From Pararobbsia silviterrae (GTDB lineage Bacteria; Pseudomonadota; Gammaproteobacteria; Burkholderiales; Burkholderiaceae), in contig NZ_RBZU01000001.1 of NCBI RefSeq assembly GCF_003628125.1, positions 248,001-312,000 of the forward strand: DNA of 64,000 bases, written 5' to 3'. Each line of letters begins with the position of its first letter. Position 1 is the stretch's first letter. The position numbers and the translations under genes are program-made. Shown one piece after another: positions 32,946 to 41,899 of this stretch. The notes under the pieces were generated by a model, which was given only the letters and a program-made list of their open reading frames with translations, searched no databases and was not told where the DNA came from.

Positions 32946-33392
32946 TTATGCGCGTTCGGCGTCGGCCCAGCAGTTCGGCGTCTCATAGAGACGTACGCGC
33001 TTGAGGCGCAAGTCCACGCCGTAGTGCTGGTCGTAGACCTTCGACAGGATGCCGAACGCCGCCAGCGCGAGATTTTCGACGGTCGGAATCCGATCGAGCA
33101 CGACCGTCTTGTGGCCGGGCATCGTCGCGAGAAAGTCGCGGACCTGCGTGTCGCCTTCGAAGACGAGGAACGCGTGGTCCCAGAGGTCGACGAGGTGCGT
33201 GTTCGCGAGCGATTTGACGTCGGCGAAGTCCATGACCATGCCGCGGTCGGGCGCGCCTTCGACGTCGACGAGTTCGCCTTCGAGCGTGATCTCGAGGACA
33301 TAGCGATGTCCGTGCAGATTGCGGCACTGGCTCCGATGATCGGGAATGCGGTGGCCCGCGTCGAATTCAAGTTTTCGGGTAATCGAAAGCAC
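32946..33392 (-). CDS. queD: 6-carboxytetrahydropterin synthase QueD
   Basis: A protein of 148 residues of the PTPS family that converts dihydroneopterin triphosphate to 6-carboxy-tetrahydropterin in queuosine synthesis. Zinc ligands are the His in DAGHRI and the two His of LHGHRY. The catalytic Cys is in SQCRNLHGH. The C-terminal Glu in RLYETPNCWA is typical. It follows queE by 10 bp. Confidence 0.93.
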   Translation of the reverse strand: MLSITRKLEFDAGHRIPDHRSQCRNLHGHRYVLEITLEGELVDVEGAPDRGMVMDFADVKSLANTHLVDLWDHAFLVFEGDTQVRDFLATMPGHKTVVLDRIPTVENLALAAFGILSKVYDQHYGVDLRLKRVRLYETPNCWADAERA

Positions 33393-33402
33393 GGCAGACC
33401 GC

Positions 33403-34035
33403 TCAGGGAATGTTCAGATATTTGTGGGTTTGCATCGACAGACGCCAGCGCGGGTGCCGTTTGCACCAGTCGATCGCAAGTCGCGTGTTCAGCGTGCGCG
33501 ACGCATTGTCCATCGGCTGGACCATGAAGTACGTGAAGTCGAGGCGTTCGTAGTCCGCGAGCCGCTGGTTCGCCTGCGGCACGACGACCTTGAGTTCGTC
33601 GCCGCGCGTGACGACGAGTTCCGCATCGGCCTTCGGGCTCACGCAGACCCAGTCGATACCGTCGGGGACGGGCAAGGTGCCGTTCGTTTCAATCGCGATC
33701 GTAAAGCCGGCGGCGTGCAGCGCGTCGATCAGCGTCGCGTCGATCTGCAGCAAGGGCTCGCCGCCTGTACAGACGATGAATCGATAGGCCTCGTCTTCGG
33801 GCCACAGCGATGCGACGCGCGCGACGAGCGCCTCGGCGCTCGCGTACTTGCCGCCGTTCTCGCCGTCGGTGCCGACGAAGTCGGTATCGCAGAACTGGCA
33901 GACGGCCTCGGCCCGGTCCTGTTCGCGGCCCGACCAGAGATTGCATCCGGCGAACCGGCAGAACACGGCCGGGCGCCCGGCATTCGCGCCTTCGCCCTGC
34001 AGCGTATAGAAGATTTCCTTGACAGCGTAAGTCAT
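33403..34035 (-). CDS. queE: 7-carboxy-7-deazaguanine synthase QueE
   Basis: A radical-SAM enzyme of 210 residues that makes 7-carboxy-7-deazaguanine. The cluster cysteines are C31, C46 and C49, an unusual C-x14-C-x2-C spacing in place of CxxxCxxC. This spacing is known from Burkholderia QueE. Other conserved parts are TLQGEGANAGRPAVF at the start, CTGGEPLLQ and IETNGT. The gene lies between queC and queD. Confidence 0.93.
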   Translation of the reverse strand: MTYAVKEIFYTLQGEGANAGRPAVFCRFAGCNLWSGREQDRAEAVCQFCDTDFVGTDGENGGKYASAEALVARVASLWPEDEAYRFIVCTGGEPLLQIDATLIDALHAAGFTIAIETNGTLPVPDGIDWVCVSPKADAELVVTRGDELKVVVPQANQRLADYERLDFTYFMVQPMDNASRTLNTRLAIDWCKRHPRWRLSMQTHKYLNIP

Positions 34036-34094
34036 CGTAACAGCGTCATATCAGCACCGGATCTCGGCCCGGTGCGTGTTGGGGAGCGTGGCGC

Positions 34095-34829
34095 TCACCG
34101 TGTCGGATCGGCGCCGACGGGTTCATTGGCAAGATACGCCTCGTAGCCGCGCTTGCGCAGCTTGCATGCCGGACACTCGCCGCAGCCATAGCCCCAGTCG
34201 TTGAGCAGTCCGCGTTCGCCGAGATAGCACGTGTGCGTGTCCATGCGAATCAGGTCCACGAGCGGGTCGCCGCCGAGCGACCGCGCGAGGCGCCAAGTGT
34301 CGGCCTTGTCGAGCCACATCAACGGCGTTTCGAGCACGAAGCGGCTGTCCATGCCGAGGTTCAGCGCAACCTGGAGCGCCTTCAGCGTATCGTCGCGGCA
34401 GTCCGGGTAGCCCGAGAAGTCCGTCTCGCACATGCCGCCGACGATCACGCGGAGTCCGCGCCGATAAGCAATTGCCGCCGCGATCGTCATGAACATCAGA
34501 TTGCGTCCCGGCACGAAGGTATTCGGCAAGCCCGATGCCGTCGTGACGATCTCGATGTCGCGCGTCATGGCCGTGTCGCTGATCGCGCCGAGCACCGAGA
34601 GGTCGATCACGTGATCGTCGCCGAGCCGCGCGCGCGTCGCCGGCATGACCTCGACGATGCGCTCGCGGAATTGCGTGCGGCATTCGAGTTCGATCCGGTG
34701 GCGCTGGCCATAGTCGAAACCGAGCGTCTCGACATGGTCGAAGCGGTCGAGCGCCCAGGCGAGGCAGGTGGCCGAATCCTGACCGCCCGAAAAGAGCACG
34801 AGCGCGCCTTGGCGCGCGCTTTCACGCAT
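34095..34829 (-). CDS. queC: 7-cyano-7-deazaguanine synthase QueC
   Basis: A protein of 244 residues that uses ATP and ammonia to form preQ0. The PP-loop is [11 protein letters not shown] near the N-terminus, and the zinc site is the cysteine group CYLGERG...[16 protein letters not shown] near the C-terminus. The ATG at 34829 gives the common length; an upstream ATG at 34880 would add a basic, unconserved 17-residue start. A TACAAT -10 element on the minus strand (34923-34918) could drive the que operon. I found no preQ1 riboswitch in the leader. Confidence 0.93.
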   Translation of the reverse strand: MRESARQGALVLFSGGQDSATCLAWALDRFDHVETLGFDYGQRHRIELECRTQFRERIVEVMPATRARLGDDHVIDLSVLGAISDTAMTRDIEIVTTASGLPNTFVPGRNLMFMTIAAAIAYRRGLRVIVGGMCETDFSGYPDCRDDTLKALQVALNLGMDSRFVLETPLMWLDKADTWRLARSLGGDPLVDLIRMDTHTCYLGERGLLNDWGYGCGECPACKLRKRGYEAYLANEPVGADPTR

Positions 34830-35047
34830 TGTCGATTGCACAACGGACTCCCGATGATCCCTGCGTCGTCGCCGGAACATTGAAGCTTGGGGGGCAGCGG
34901 CAAACGACTAACCCGCTATTGTAGCCGAGAGCGCCGTCCGGAGCCCAAGCGCGCCGCGCGTGGCGCCGGATCGCAGGCCGGGTCGCATACACGATGAGCC
35001 GCCGCTATCCGCCTATCCTGCGATGCCCAATCGTTCGACATCGGTCG

Positions 35048-36094
35048 CTAGGCGCGCGACCCGTCGCGTTCGTCGAGCCCGAGCCGTGACCGAATGGCCG
35101 GCATCATGCGTTCGACGGCGGCTCGGCCTTCCTCGATCGCGGGCGCGGCGTGATGGAAATCGAAGATCCGCATGCCGCCGAGCCGCGGCTGAATCAGGAT
35201 GTCGGCCGGTTCGCCCGCGAGCCGGCTGCGCGTGATGCGAACCTGCATGATGTCGATGCTCTGGCCGATCGCGCTCATCAGCGACGGGATCCGCGCGCTC
35301 GGGGCCGGCGGCGTATGGACGTCGTACGCGGGGTTCGGCGCGAGCCATCGAGGCCACGGCTTGCCGTTCTTGCGTAGCGCGACGGGCCGCGCCGGGTCTG
35401 CTTCGGCCTCGGCCGCGGCCGGCAAAAGGACATCGGAGACCGAGGCGTGCGGCGCATCTCCGGCCGTAAGCGCTTCCTTCGCGATCGGCGGCGGCAAGTC
35501 GGGCGCGGGACCGCCGAAGTCGCGCCCGTTCAGAATGTCGTTGTTGAGGTCGATCGCGATCACGCAATCGGCACGCATCGCACGCGCGACCGAGACCGGT
35601 ACGGGATTCGCGAGTCCGCCGTCGACGAGCCAGACGCCGTCGTGAAAGACGGGCTGGAAGATCCCCGGAATCGCGATCGATGCACGGACCGCGTTGACGA
35701 TGCTGCCTTCTTGAAGCCAGATCTCGCGTCCCGTATCGAGTTCGGTCGCGACGGCCGCGAACGGTTTGGCGAGTTCGGTCAGCGTGCGCCCGTTGAACTG
35801 GCGCGCGAAGACATCGAGGACCTTCTTGCCGCCGAGCAGGCCGCCCGAGAACTTGAGATCGAGCAGGCGCAGCACCGATTGCCACGTGAGCCGCTGAACC
35901 CAGTCTTCGAGCCAGTCGAGATCGCCGTTCGCATAGACCGCGCCGACGAGCGCGCCGATCGACGTGCCGCAGACGATATCGGGGTGAATGCCCGCCGCTT
36001 CGAGCGCGCGAATCGCGCCGATATGCGCCCAGCCGCGCGCGGCGCCGCCGCCGAGCACCAAACCGAGTTTGCGGGGTGCGTGCCGATGGATCAT
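35048..36094 (-). CDS. Patatin-like phospholipase, RssA type
   Basis: A protein of 348 residues. The oxyanion hole is GGGAARG, the nucleophile S45 is in GTSIGA, and the catalytic Asp D158 is in VDGG. The C-terminal part (LMSAIGQSIDIMQVRITRSRL...DILIQPRL) matches the RssA-like group of cytoplasmic patatin esterases, where substrates are poorly known. About 90 residues in the middle form a Pro/Ala-rich insert (LTAGDAPHASVSDV..). The ATG at 36094 has a good GGGAGG ribosome site. Confidence 0.88.
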   Translation of the reverse strand: MIHRHAPRKLGLVLGGGAARGWAHIGAIRALEAAGIHPDIVCGTSIGALVGAVYANGDLDWLEDWVQRLTWQSVLRLLDLKFSGGLLGGKKVLDVFARQFNGRTLTELAKPFAAVATELDTGREIWLQEGSIVNAVRASIAIPGIFQPVFHDGVWLVDGGLANPVPVSVARAMRADCVIAIDLNNDILNGRDFGGPAPDLPPPIAKEALTAGDAPHASVSDVLLPAAAEAEADPARPVALRKNGKPWPRWLAPNPAYDVHTPPAPSARIPSLMSAIGQSIDIMQVRITRSRLAGEPADILIQPRLGGMRIFDFHHAAPAIEEGRAAVERMMPAIRSRLGLDERDGSRA

Positions 36095-36345
36095 TGCGCG
36101 CGCCTCCCGTGTGCATGCACGCGGGACGTGCGCCGCGTACCGCGTCCGTAATCCGGGCGGTGCGCGTCGATCGACGCGGTCGCTGTCGGCGCTGCGTGGA
36201 AAGTCATTGTTGCGATCGGGTAAGCGGCTTCGAGTGCGAGTCATTATCGCACTATGAGGCGCGACGCATGGTCCGTGCCGGATCGGGCGCGATCCGATCG
36301 GATGCGCTGAATCGGACGTCGGAACGAAAAAGGGCGCCGAAATGC

Positions 36346-36375
36346 AAAAAGCCCAACCGTTCAGGTTGGGCTTTC
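36346..36375 (-). terminator. Rho-independent terminator after tRNA-Phe
   Basis: On the minus strand the stem AGCCCAACC / GGTTGGGCT has a 5-nt loop and is followed by five T. Confidence 0.88.
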
Positions 36376-36388
36376 CACTCGATTCCGA

Positions 36389-36464
36389 TGGTGGCCTGGG
36401 GCGGAATCGAACCACCGACACGCGGATTTTCAATCCGCTGCTCTACCAACTGAGCTACCGGGCC
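36389..36464 (-). tRNA. tRNA-Phe (GAA)
   Basis: A 76-nt cloverleaf with the CCA encoded. The anticodon loop TTGAAAA gives GAA; the D-arm is GCTCAGTTGGTAGAGC and the T-loop TTCGATT. The acceptor stem reads GGCCCGG against CCAGGCC and thus has a C5-A68 mismatch. Confidence 0.96.
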
Positions 36465-36558
36465 ACGCAGAAGCGAAAGTATAGCAGCGATTCGACGAGC
36501 GGTTCAAGCCTCGGCGGAAACTTTTTTCGAGCGGCCGGATTTCGCTTATTCGCCCTTC

Positions 36559-37227
36559 TCACTCGCCCTTGTTCTTGCCGAGGTCGACGCCGAGCTGCTT
36601 GAGCTTGCGATACAAGTGCGTGCGCTCGAGTCCCGTCTTTTCGGCGACGCGCGTCATGCTGCCGTTCTCGCGCGCGAGGTGGTACTCGAAGTACGCGCGC
36701 TCGAACGCATCGCGCGCGTCGCGCAGCGGGATATCGAACGAAATCGCGCCCGCATGCGAAGCGGGTGCGCTCGGCGTCGCGGGCGCGCCGTCGATGCCGG
36801 GCGCGGGCTCGATGCCCGGTGCGCCGGCCGGGGCTGCGGGCGGCGCGACGACGGGCGGCATCGCGCCGCGTTCGAGACCCTGCTCGACGGCCTTGAGCAG
36901 CTTTTGGAGCGTGATCGGCTTTTCGAGGAAATTCAGCGCGCCGATCTTCGTCGCCTCGACGGCGGTGTCGATCGTCGCGTGCCCCGACATCATGATCACG
37001 GGCATTTTCAGCTGGCCCTGAGCGGCCCATTCCTTCAGCAAGGACACCCCGTCGGTGTCCGGCATCCAGATATCGAGCAGCACCAGATCCGGCGATTGTT
37101 GTTCGAAGTACTCACGCGCCGCCTGCGCGTTTTCTGCGACGTCCACCGCATGCCCTTCGTCGCTGAGTATCTCCGACAGCAACTCGCGGATGCCCATTTC
37201 ATCGTCTACCACGAGGATGGTTGCCAT
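36559..37227 (-). CDS. NtrX-like response regulator lacking an AAA+ domain
   Basis: A protein of 222 residues. The receiver domain (1-120) has the DDE pocket, phospho-acceptor D52 in LLDIWMPDTDG, MSGHATIDTAV and EKPITLQKLL, all typical of NtrX. A linker rich in Pro, Ala and Gly (about 128-165) replaces the sigma-54 AAA+ domain of classical NtrX. A C-terminal Fis-type helix-turn-helix (GSMTRVAEKTGLERTHLYRKLKQLGVDL) follows. It can therefore bind DNA but should not activate sigma-54 polymerase. Its start directly follows the kinase stop, so the pair is an operon. Confidence 0.88.
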   Translation of the reverse strand: MATILVVDDEMGIRELLSEILSDEGHAVDVAENAQAAREYFEQQSPDLVLLDIWMPDTDGVSLLKEWAAQGQLKMPVIMMSGHATIDTAVEATKIGALNFLEKPITLQKLLKAVEQGLERGAMPPVVAPPAAPAGAPGIEPAPGIDGAPATPSAPASHAGAISFDIPLRDARDAFERAYFEYHLARENGSMTRVAEKTGLERTHLYRKLKQLGVDLGKNKGE

Positions 37228-39612
37228 TTACTCTACCTTTGTATGCGCTGTTGCTTTTGTTCTCTGCGTGGCCGTGTCGTCCGCGAGCTCGAGAAACAGG
37301 ATCGAGACCTGCGCACCGGCAATCGATCCATCGCCTGCCTTGGTTCGGTTGCGAATGTCGATTCGCGCACCGTGCTCGTCGACAATCTTCTTGACTGTTG
37401 CAAGTCCGAGGCCTGTTCCCTTGGCCTTGGTCGTCACATACGGCTCGAATGCGCGCGTCAGGATTCGCGCGGGGAAGCCCTGCCCGTTATCGGAGATCGA
37501 TAGCCGTACCGACTGGCGACTGCGACCCAGCGCATCGGGGTCTCCGTATTCTACTGTTCGCGTTTCGAGCAACACGCGCGGCCCTGGCGTTTCGGCCACC
37601 GCGTCGAGCGCGTTCTGCAGCAGGTTGTGAATGACCTGCCGGATCTGCGTCGCGTCGCCGCGAATGATCGGCAACGGCATCAGCTCGATCTTGAGCGGCC
37701 CCTTCGCATCGTCGATGCCGTACAGCGTGAGCACCTCCGCCACCAGATCGTTCAGCTGCAGATTCTGCAGCACGGCCGGCGGCGTCCGTGCGTATTCGCG
37801 GAAGTCGTCGACCATCCGTTTCATCGCGGCGACCTGATTGACGATCGTCGTCGCGCCGCGCTTGAGGACATCCGCATCGGCCGGCGCGAGCTTATCAGTC
37901 AGCTTCATCTGGAGACGTTCGGCGGAGAGCTGTATCGGTGTCAGCGGGTTCTTGATTTCATGTGCGAGCCGGCGCGCGACCTCGCCCCATGCGACCGAGC
38001 GCTGCGCCGATATCACATCCGAAATGTCGTCGAACACAATGACGTACCCATCCGTCGCTGCAACGTCTTCCGGCGCCGCGCCGTTGACAGGGCTCGCGGG
38101 CGCGCGCAGCAGCGGCGCGCCGCGCACGAGCAGCGTCAGCGGATCCGCTTCGCCGGGCACGGGGATTTCGAGTTGCTGCTGCCAATGGCCGCGACGCTCG
38201 CCCATGTCGGGGCCCGCGGTGGCCTGACTGTCGGCGAATGCCTTGCGGACCATCGCGCCCAGTTCCTTGAGCGCGCCGATCTGATCGAGCGGCTGATTCA
38301 GCGCCGCGTCGAAGGGCTGGCGGAAGATCCGCTCGGCGCCGGCGTTGGCGGTCGTCAGGCGGAATTGACGATCGAATACGAACACGCCGGCCGTCAGGTT
38401 CGCGAGAATGCTTTCGAGATAGGCCTTCGATTGTTCGAGCGCCGCACGATTGCGCTCGACGGCCACGCGCGCTTCGGACAACTGACGCGTCATCGCGTTG
38501 AACGATTGCGTGAGGAAGCCCAGTTCGTCGTTCGACTTGATCTCGCGTTTCGGCGTGTAGTCGCCGCGCGCGACTTCCTTGGTGCCTTCGGCGAGCAGGA
38601 ACAGCGGACGCGCGAGCTGATTGCCGAGCGCAAGCGCGAGCAGCATCGCGATGAAGGTCGCGAGGAACAGCGCGAGCGTCAGCGTGCCGATGTACATCTT
38701 GCGCAGGCCCGTGCGTCCGAGCGCCTTCTCGGAGTATTCGCGATACGCGCGCTGGACGGCTTCGGCGTTCTGCGCGAGCGTCGGCTGGACGGGCTGCGTG
38801 ACCTGAAGGAACCGTTCGTCGTTGCGCAGACCGGCGCCGAGTCCGCTCGGGATCCGGACCACGACGCGCAATTCGAGCGGCGTGTTCTTCGCCGGCGCCG
38901 CGCGCTTGGCCGAGTCGCCCGACAGGGTCGGGTCGCTGTCGGGTTCGCCCTCGACCGCCGCATAGCCGCGCGCGCGCGCCTGCTGGATCATCAGATTCGT
39001 CGGCAGATCGTCCGGCACGAGCGCCGCAAAGTTCGACGAGGCTTGCGCGATCACGTGGTTGTTCGCGTCGATGATCGTCGCGTCGTGCACGCCGAACTGA
39101 TCGCGCAGCCGCAGCAGGGCCAGTGTCGACGGATCCTGGTCGGTGCCGAGCTGGTCGGCCATCGCGCGCGCCTTGCCTTGGAGATCGGACAGCGCGTTGT
39201 CGAGCATGCCGCGGCCGAGGTCGAGGCCCGATTCGAGCGCGGTTTCGATGTTGATGTCGAACCACGATTCGATGCTTCGCGAGACGAACTGCAGCGACAC
39301 GAGATAGATGATGCCGCCCGGCAGGACCCCGACGAGCGCGAAGAAGATCGCGAGCTTCGCAAGCAGCCGCGTGCCGAAGCGGCCTTGCCGCAAGCGTGCG
39401 TAAATGATCCAGACGAGTCCGCCGATGATCAGCAGGAACACGAGCGCGATCGCCACGTTCGCGGCATAGAGCCACGAGTAGTAGCGGTCGAAGAAGTCCG
39501 TGTTCGCGCTCGCGAGCGCGAGCAGCACGAGCAGCAGCAACGCCGTGATCGCGACGGTCGACAGCAGCAGCCGGGTCAGGAAGCTCTTGAGGTTCGCGTT
39601 ACTGTTTGCCAT
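37228..39612 (-). CDS. NtrY-like membrane histidine kinase
   Basis: A protein of 794 residues. Three or more N-terminal transmembrane helices (about 13-105) are followed by an extracytoplasmic segment, a further helix near 310-335, HAMP (ARPLFLLAEGTKEVARGDY), PAS (SILANLTAGVFVFDRQFRLTTAN), the HisKA box VARRLAHEIKNPLTPIQLS, and an ATPase domain with HNLLQNALDAV, DNGQGFP and GTGLGLATVKKIV. This is the NtrY architecture, linked to nitrogen or redox sensing in other proteobacteria. The signal here is unknown. The start overlaps the end of the DUF4390 gene by 14 bp. Confidence 0.9.
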   Translation of the reverse strand: MANSNANLKSFLTRLLLSTVAITALLLLVLLALASANTDFFDRYYSWLYAANVAIALVFLLIIGGLVWIIYARLRQGRFGTRLLAKLAIFFALVGVLPGGIIYLVSLQFVSRSIESWFDINIETALESGLDLGRGMLDNALSDLQGKARAMADQLGTDQDPSTLALLRLRDQFGVHDATIIDANNHVIAQASSNFAALVPDDLPTNLMIQQARARGYAAVEGEPDSDPTLSGDSAKRAAPAKNTPLELRVVVRIPSGLGAGLRNDERFLQVTQPVQPTLAQNAEAVQRAYREYSEKALGRTGLRKMYIGTLTLALFLATFIAMLLALALGNQLARPLFLLAEGTKEVARGDYTPKREIKSNDELGFLTQSFNAMTRQLSEARVAVERNRAALEQSKAYLESILANLTAGVFVFDRQFRLTTANAGAERIFRQPFDAALNQPLDQIGALKELGAMVRKAFADSQATAGPDMGERRGHWQQQLEIPVPGEADPLTLLVRGAPLLRAPASPVNGAAPEDVAATDGYVIVFDDISDVISAQRSVAWGEVARRLAHEIKNPLTPIQLSAERLQMKLTDKLAPADADVLKRGATTIVNQVAAMKRMVDDFREYARTPPAVLQNLQLNDLVAEVLTLYGIDDAKGPLKIELMPLPIIRGDATQIRQVIHNLLQNALDAVAETPGPRVLLETRTVEYGDPDALGRSRQSVRLSISDNGQGFPARILTRAFEPYVTTKAKGTGLGLATVKKIVDEHGARIDIRNRTKAGDGSIAGAQVSILFLELADDTATQRTKATAHTKVE

Positions 39613-40192
39613 GGTCGCTCACAGTAAAGGAAAAGCGCTTCCAATCCGATGCGAGATTCCAGTCGCGGTTGTTGACCGCGTCGATCTGGAACGGTTTGGG
39701 CATCAGCGCGACGTCGAGCTGCATGCGTACCGATGCCTGATACGTGGTGTCGTTCGAGACCTGGTTGCGATCGATGACATGCCACGAGGTCACGTGCTGC
39801 ACGACGGCGAGTGCGTCCTTGAGGCTCGGAAACGCGAGTTGCAGACCGCTGCCGGTCGAGACGCGGTATTCGCGCGTCAAGGGCTGGAACGACAATCGAA
39901 TGCTTTGCTGGGTCCGGACGGCTTCTTCGTCGAACCAGTACCACCGTCCGCGCGTGAGCACGAACTCGGTGGTGAAGTAGAGCGGAATGCCCCGGTTGAC
40001 CGCGTCTTCGAGGCTGCCGTTCAGGTCGAACGCGAAGCGCGCATCGAGGCTCCAGCCCGACGTGCCGTCCGCTTCGAGCGACGCGCGGTCGACTGCGATC
40101 GTGTCCGCCCGGGCGGCATGGGACATCCACATCGCAAGCACGATGCAGCACAACCCAAGCCAACGCAGCGGGAAATGGCGTAAGCGGATCAC
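39599..40192 (-). CDS. DUF4390 family exported protein
   Basis: A protein of 197 residues with a signal peptide (LGLCCIVLAMWMSHAARA, cleavage before DTI). The conserved body includes LYFTTEFVLTRGRWYWFDE and TREYRVS. The family is common upstream of NtrY-like kinases in betaproteobacteria and has no known function; a periplasmic partner of the kinase is an inference from linkage. It starts with GTG overlapping the rsmB stop (GTGA), which indicates translational coupling. Confidence 0.85.
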   Translation of the reverse strand: MIRLRHFPLRWLGLCCIVLAMWMSHAARADTIAVDRASLEADGTSGWSLDARFAFDLNGSLEDAVNRGIPLYFTTEFVLTRGRWYWFDEEAVRTQQSIRLSFQPLTREYRVSTGSGLQLAFPSLKDALAVVQHVTSWHVIDRNQVSNDTTYQASVRMQLDVALMPKPFQIDAVNNRDWNLASDWKRFSFTVSDHGKQ

Positions 40193-41553
40193 CGTTTTAG
40201 AAAGCGCGCGTAGAAGAATCCGTCGTGATCGAATCCGGAACCAGGCATCGTGTCGCTGGCCGGACTCACTCCGGTGATTGAGGGAAGCAACTGACCCGGC
40301 GCGTCCAATCGTACCGCATCTGGCTGCGCCGCTTCAAACCACTGGGCTTGCAGTTCGCCTTCCTCGGGGAACAGCGAGCATGTCACATAGAGCAACTCGC
40401 CGCCGGGCGCGAGCACGGTCCAGAGCGCCGTCAGAATCCGGCGCTGCTCGGCCGCGAGCGCCGCGATGTCGGATTCGCGGCGCAGCCAGCGGATATCGGG
40501 GTGGCGGCGCACGATACCTGACGCGGAGCACGGGACGTCGGCGAGGATGCGGTCGAACGGCGTGCCGTCCCACCAGGATTCGGGCGCTGCGGCGTCGCCG
40601 ACCTTGACGGTCGCGGCGAGTGCGAGGCGTTCGAGATTCTCGGTGATGCGCGGCGCACGCTCGGCGCTCGACTCGACGGCGACGAGGTCGAGCGTCGCGC
40701 GTTCGAGCAGATGTCCGGTTTTGCCGCCGGGCGCCGCGCACGCGTCGAGCGCGCGCATGCCGTCGGTGGCGCCGAGCAGCGGGGCGGCGCGCTGCGCACC
40801 GCTATCCTGGACCGACACGTCGCCGTCGAAGAAGCCCGGCAAGCGATCGACGGGGACGGCGCGCTCGAGCACGATCGCGTCGGGCGCGTCCGCGCCGGCG
40901 AGCCGCGCTTCGAGGCCGGCTTCGGCGAGGCGCGCCAGATAACCTTCGGGTGTCGTCTTGCGGCGGTTGACGCGCAGCGTCAACGGCGCGCGCGTATTCC
41001 CCGCGCTCAGAATCGCTTGCCAATGGTCGGGCCACGCTTCGCGCACGCGATCGATCCACCACTGCGGATAGTTCCATTGGGCGGGTTCGGCTGCGCGAGC
41101 GGCGGCGAGCAATGCGTCGCGTTCGCGCAGGAAGCGGCGCAGGACCGCGTTCACGAGTCCTTTGGCAAAGGACGTCTCGCGGCGCGCGGTGACGGCATGG
41201 ACCGCCTGATCGACGACGGTGAAGGTGTTGTACGCGGGTGCGGTGCCGGGTTCGTCGACGAGCAAGGCCAGCGCGCAGACGAGCACGTCATGAACGTGCT
41301 CGGGCGGCGCCTTCTGCATCATCCGCGCGACGAGGGCGTCTGCGGTCGCGAGCGCGCGCATCGTGCGATAGGCGACGTCCTGCACCGCGCCGCGCGCGAG
41401 CGCCGCCTTGTCCGAGCGCGTGACCTCGGCGATGGCCGCGGGCAGCGACGTTCCCGCGCGCACGGCGCGCACCGCCTGGGCGGCGCTGTCGAGCGCGAAC
41501 CCGAGTGAGTCGGGGGCGAGATGAAGGACGGAAAGACGCTTGCGCAAATTCAA
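40189..41553 (-). CDS. rsmB: 16S rRNA (cytosine-967-C5) methyltransferase RsmB
   Basis: A protein of 454 residues. The N-terminal NusB-like RNA-binding domain (about 1-150) is followed by a Rossmann methyltransferase domain with LDACAAPGGKTGHLLE as motif I, and cysteines in DVPCSASG and YVTCSLF for release and catalysis. The only visible start is TTG at 41553, without a clear ribosome site and only 15 nt after the T-run of a terminator-like hairpin. It heads the rsmB-DUF4390-ntrY-ntrX-like operon. Confidence 0.92.
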   Translation of the reverse strand: MNLRKRLSVLHLAPDSLGFALDSAAQAVRAVRAGTSLPAAIAEVTRSDKAALARGAVQDVAYRTMRALATADALVARMMQKAPPEHVHDVLVCALALLVDEPGTAPAYNTFTVVDQAVHAVTARRETSFAKGLVNAVLRRFLRERDALLAAARAAEPAQWNYPQWWIDRVREAWPDHWQAILSAGNTRAPLTLRVNRRKTTPEGYLARLAEAGLEARLAGADAPDAIVLERAVPVDRLPGFFDGDVSVQDSGAQRAAPLLGATDGMRALDACAAPGGKTGHLLERATLDLVAVESSAERAPRITENLERLALAATVKVGDAAAPESWWDGTPFDRILADVPCSASGIVRRHPDIRWLRRESDIAALAAEQRRILTALWTVLAPGGELLYVTCSLFPEEGELQAQWFEAAQPDAVRLDAPGQLLPSITGVSPASDTMPGSGFDHDGFFYARFLKR

Positions 41554-41568
41554 CGACCGATCGGAAGC

Positions 41569-41600
41569 AAAAAAGCCGGCGACCCGGATAGGTCGCCGGC
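41569..41600 (-). terminator. Terminator-like hairpin just before rsmB start
   Basis: On the minus strand a perfect 10-bp stem (GCCGGCGACC / GGTCGCCGGC, loop of 6) is followed by six T, and the rsmB TTG is 15 nt further on. TACAAT, a possible -10, lies at 41615-41610 just before the hairpin. It may end transcripts from htpX or attenuate rsmB. Confidence 0.8.
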
Positions 41601-41765
41601 GGGATCGGTATTGTAACGTGGGCGTCGGCGCAGGTCGGGTCGCTTCCGATGCGGGCCGATCGGCGTCAGGCGCGCCGCCGGCGATCGTTTTGGGCGCGGC
41701 GCTCGAGGGCGCGTCGGATCTCGGCGCGTGACTGCGTACGCCGCGTCGCTGTTTGAGACTGATCG

Positions 41766-41873
41766 CTTACGCCGCTTACGCCGCTTACGCCGCTTACGCC
41801 GCTTACGCCGCTTACGCCGCTTACGGCGATCACGGCGATCACGGCGATCACGGCGATCACGGCGATCAAGCCG
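41766..41873. repeat. Nonamer tandem arrays, two units
   Basis: Six perfect CTTACGCCG (41766-41819) and one CTTACGGCG (41820-41828) run into four ATCACGGCG (41829-41864) and a variant ATCAAGCCG (41865-41873). There are twelve 9-bp units in one phase. It lies in the 346-bp gap between htpX and rsmB (41554-41899), where I see no gene. Confidence 0.95.
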
Positions 41874-41899
41874 CTCCGCCTCTCACGCCGAACAAGCCG

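Noticed and set aside
34830-34960. preQ1 riboswitch before queC
   Set aside because: The leader lacks the A-rich tail and the short hairpin needed for class I, and I could not fit class II.
37627-39627. Antisense open frame of over 660 codons opposite the NtrY-like kinase gene
   Set aside because: It is Arg/Glu-rich and mirrors the codons of a kinase with clear motifs. No ribosome site or homologue was recognised.
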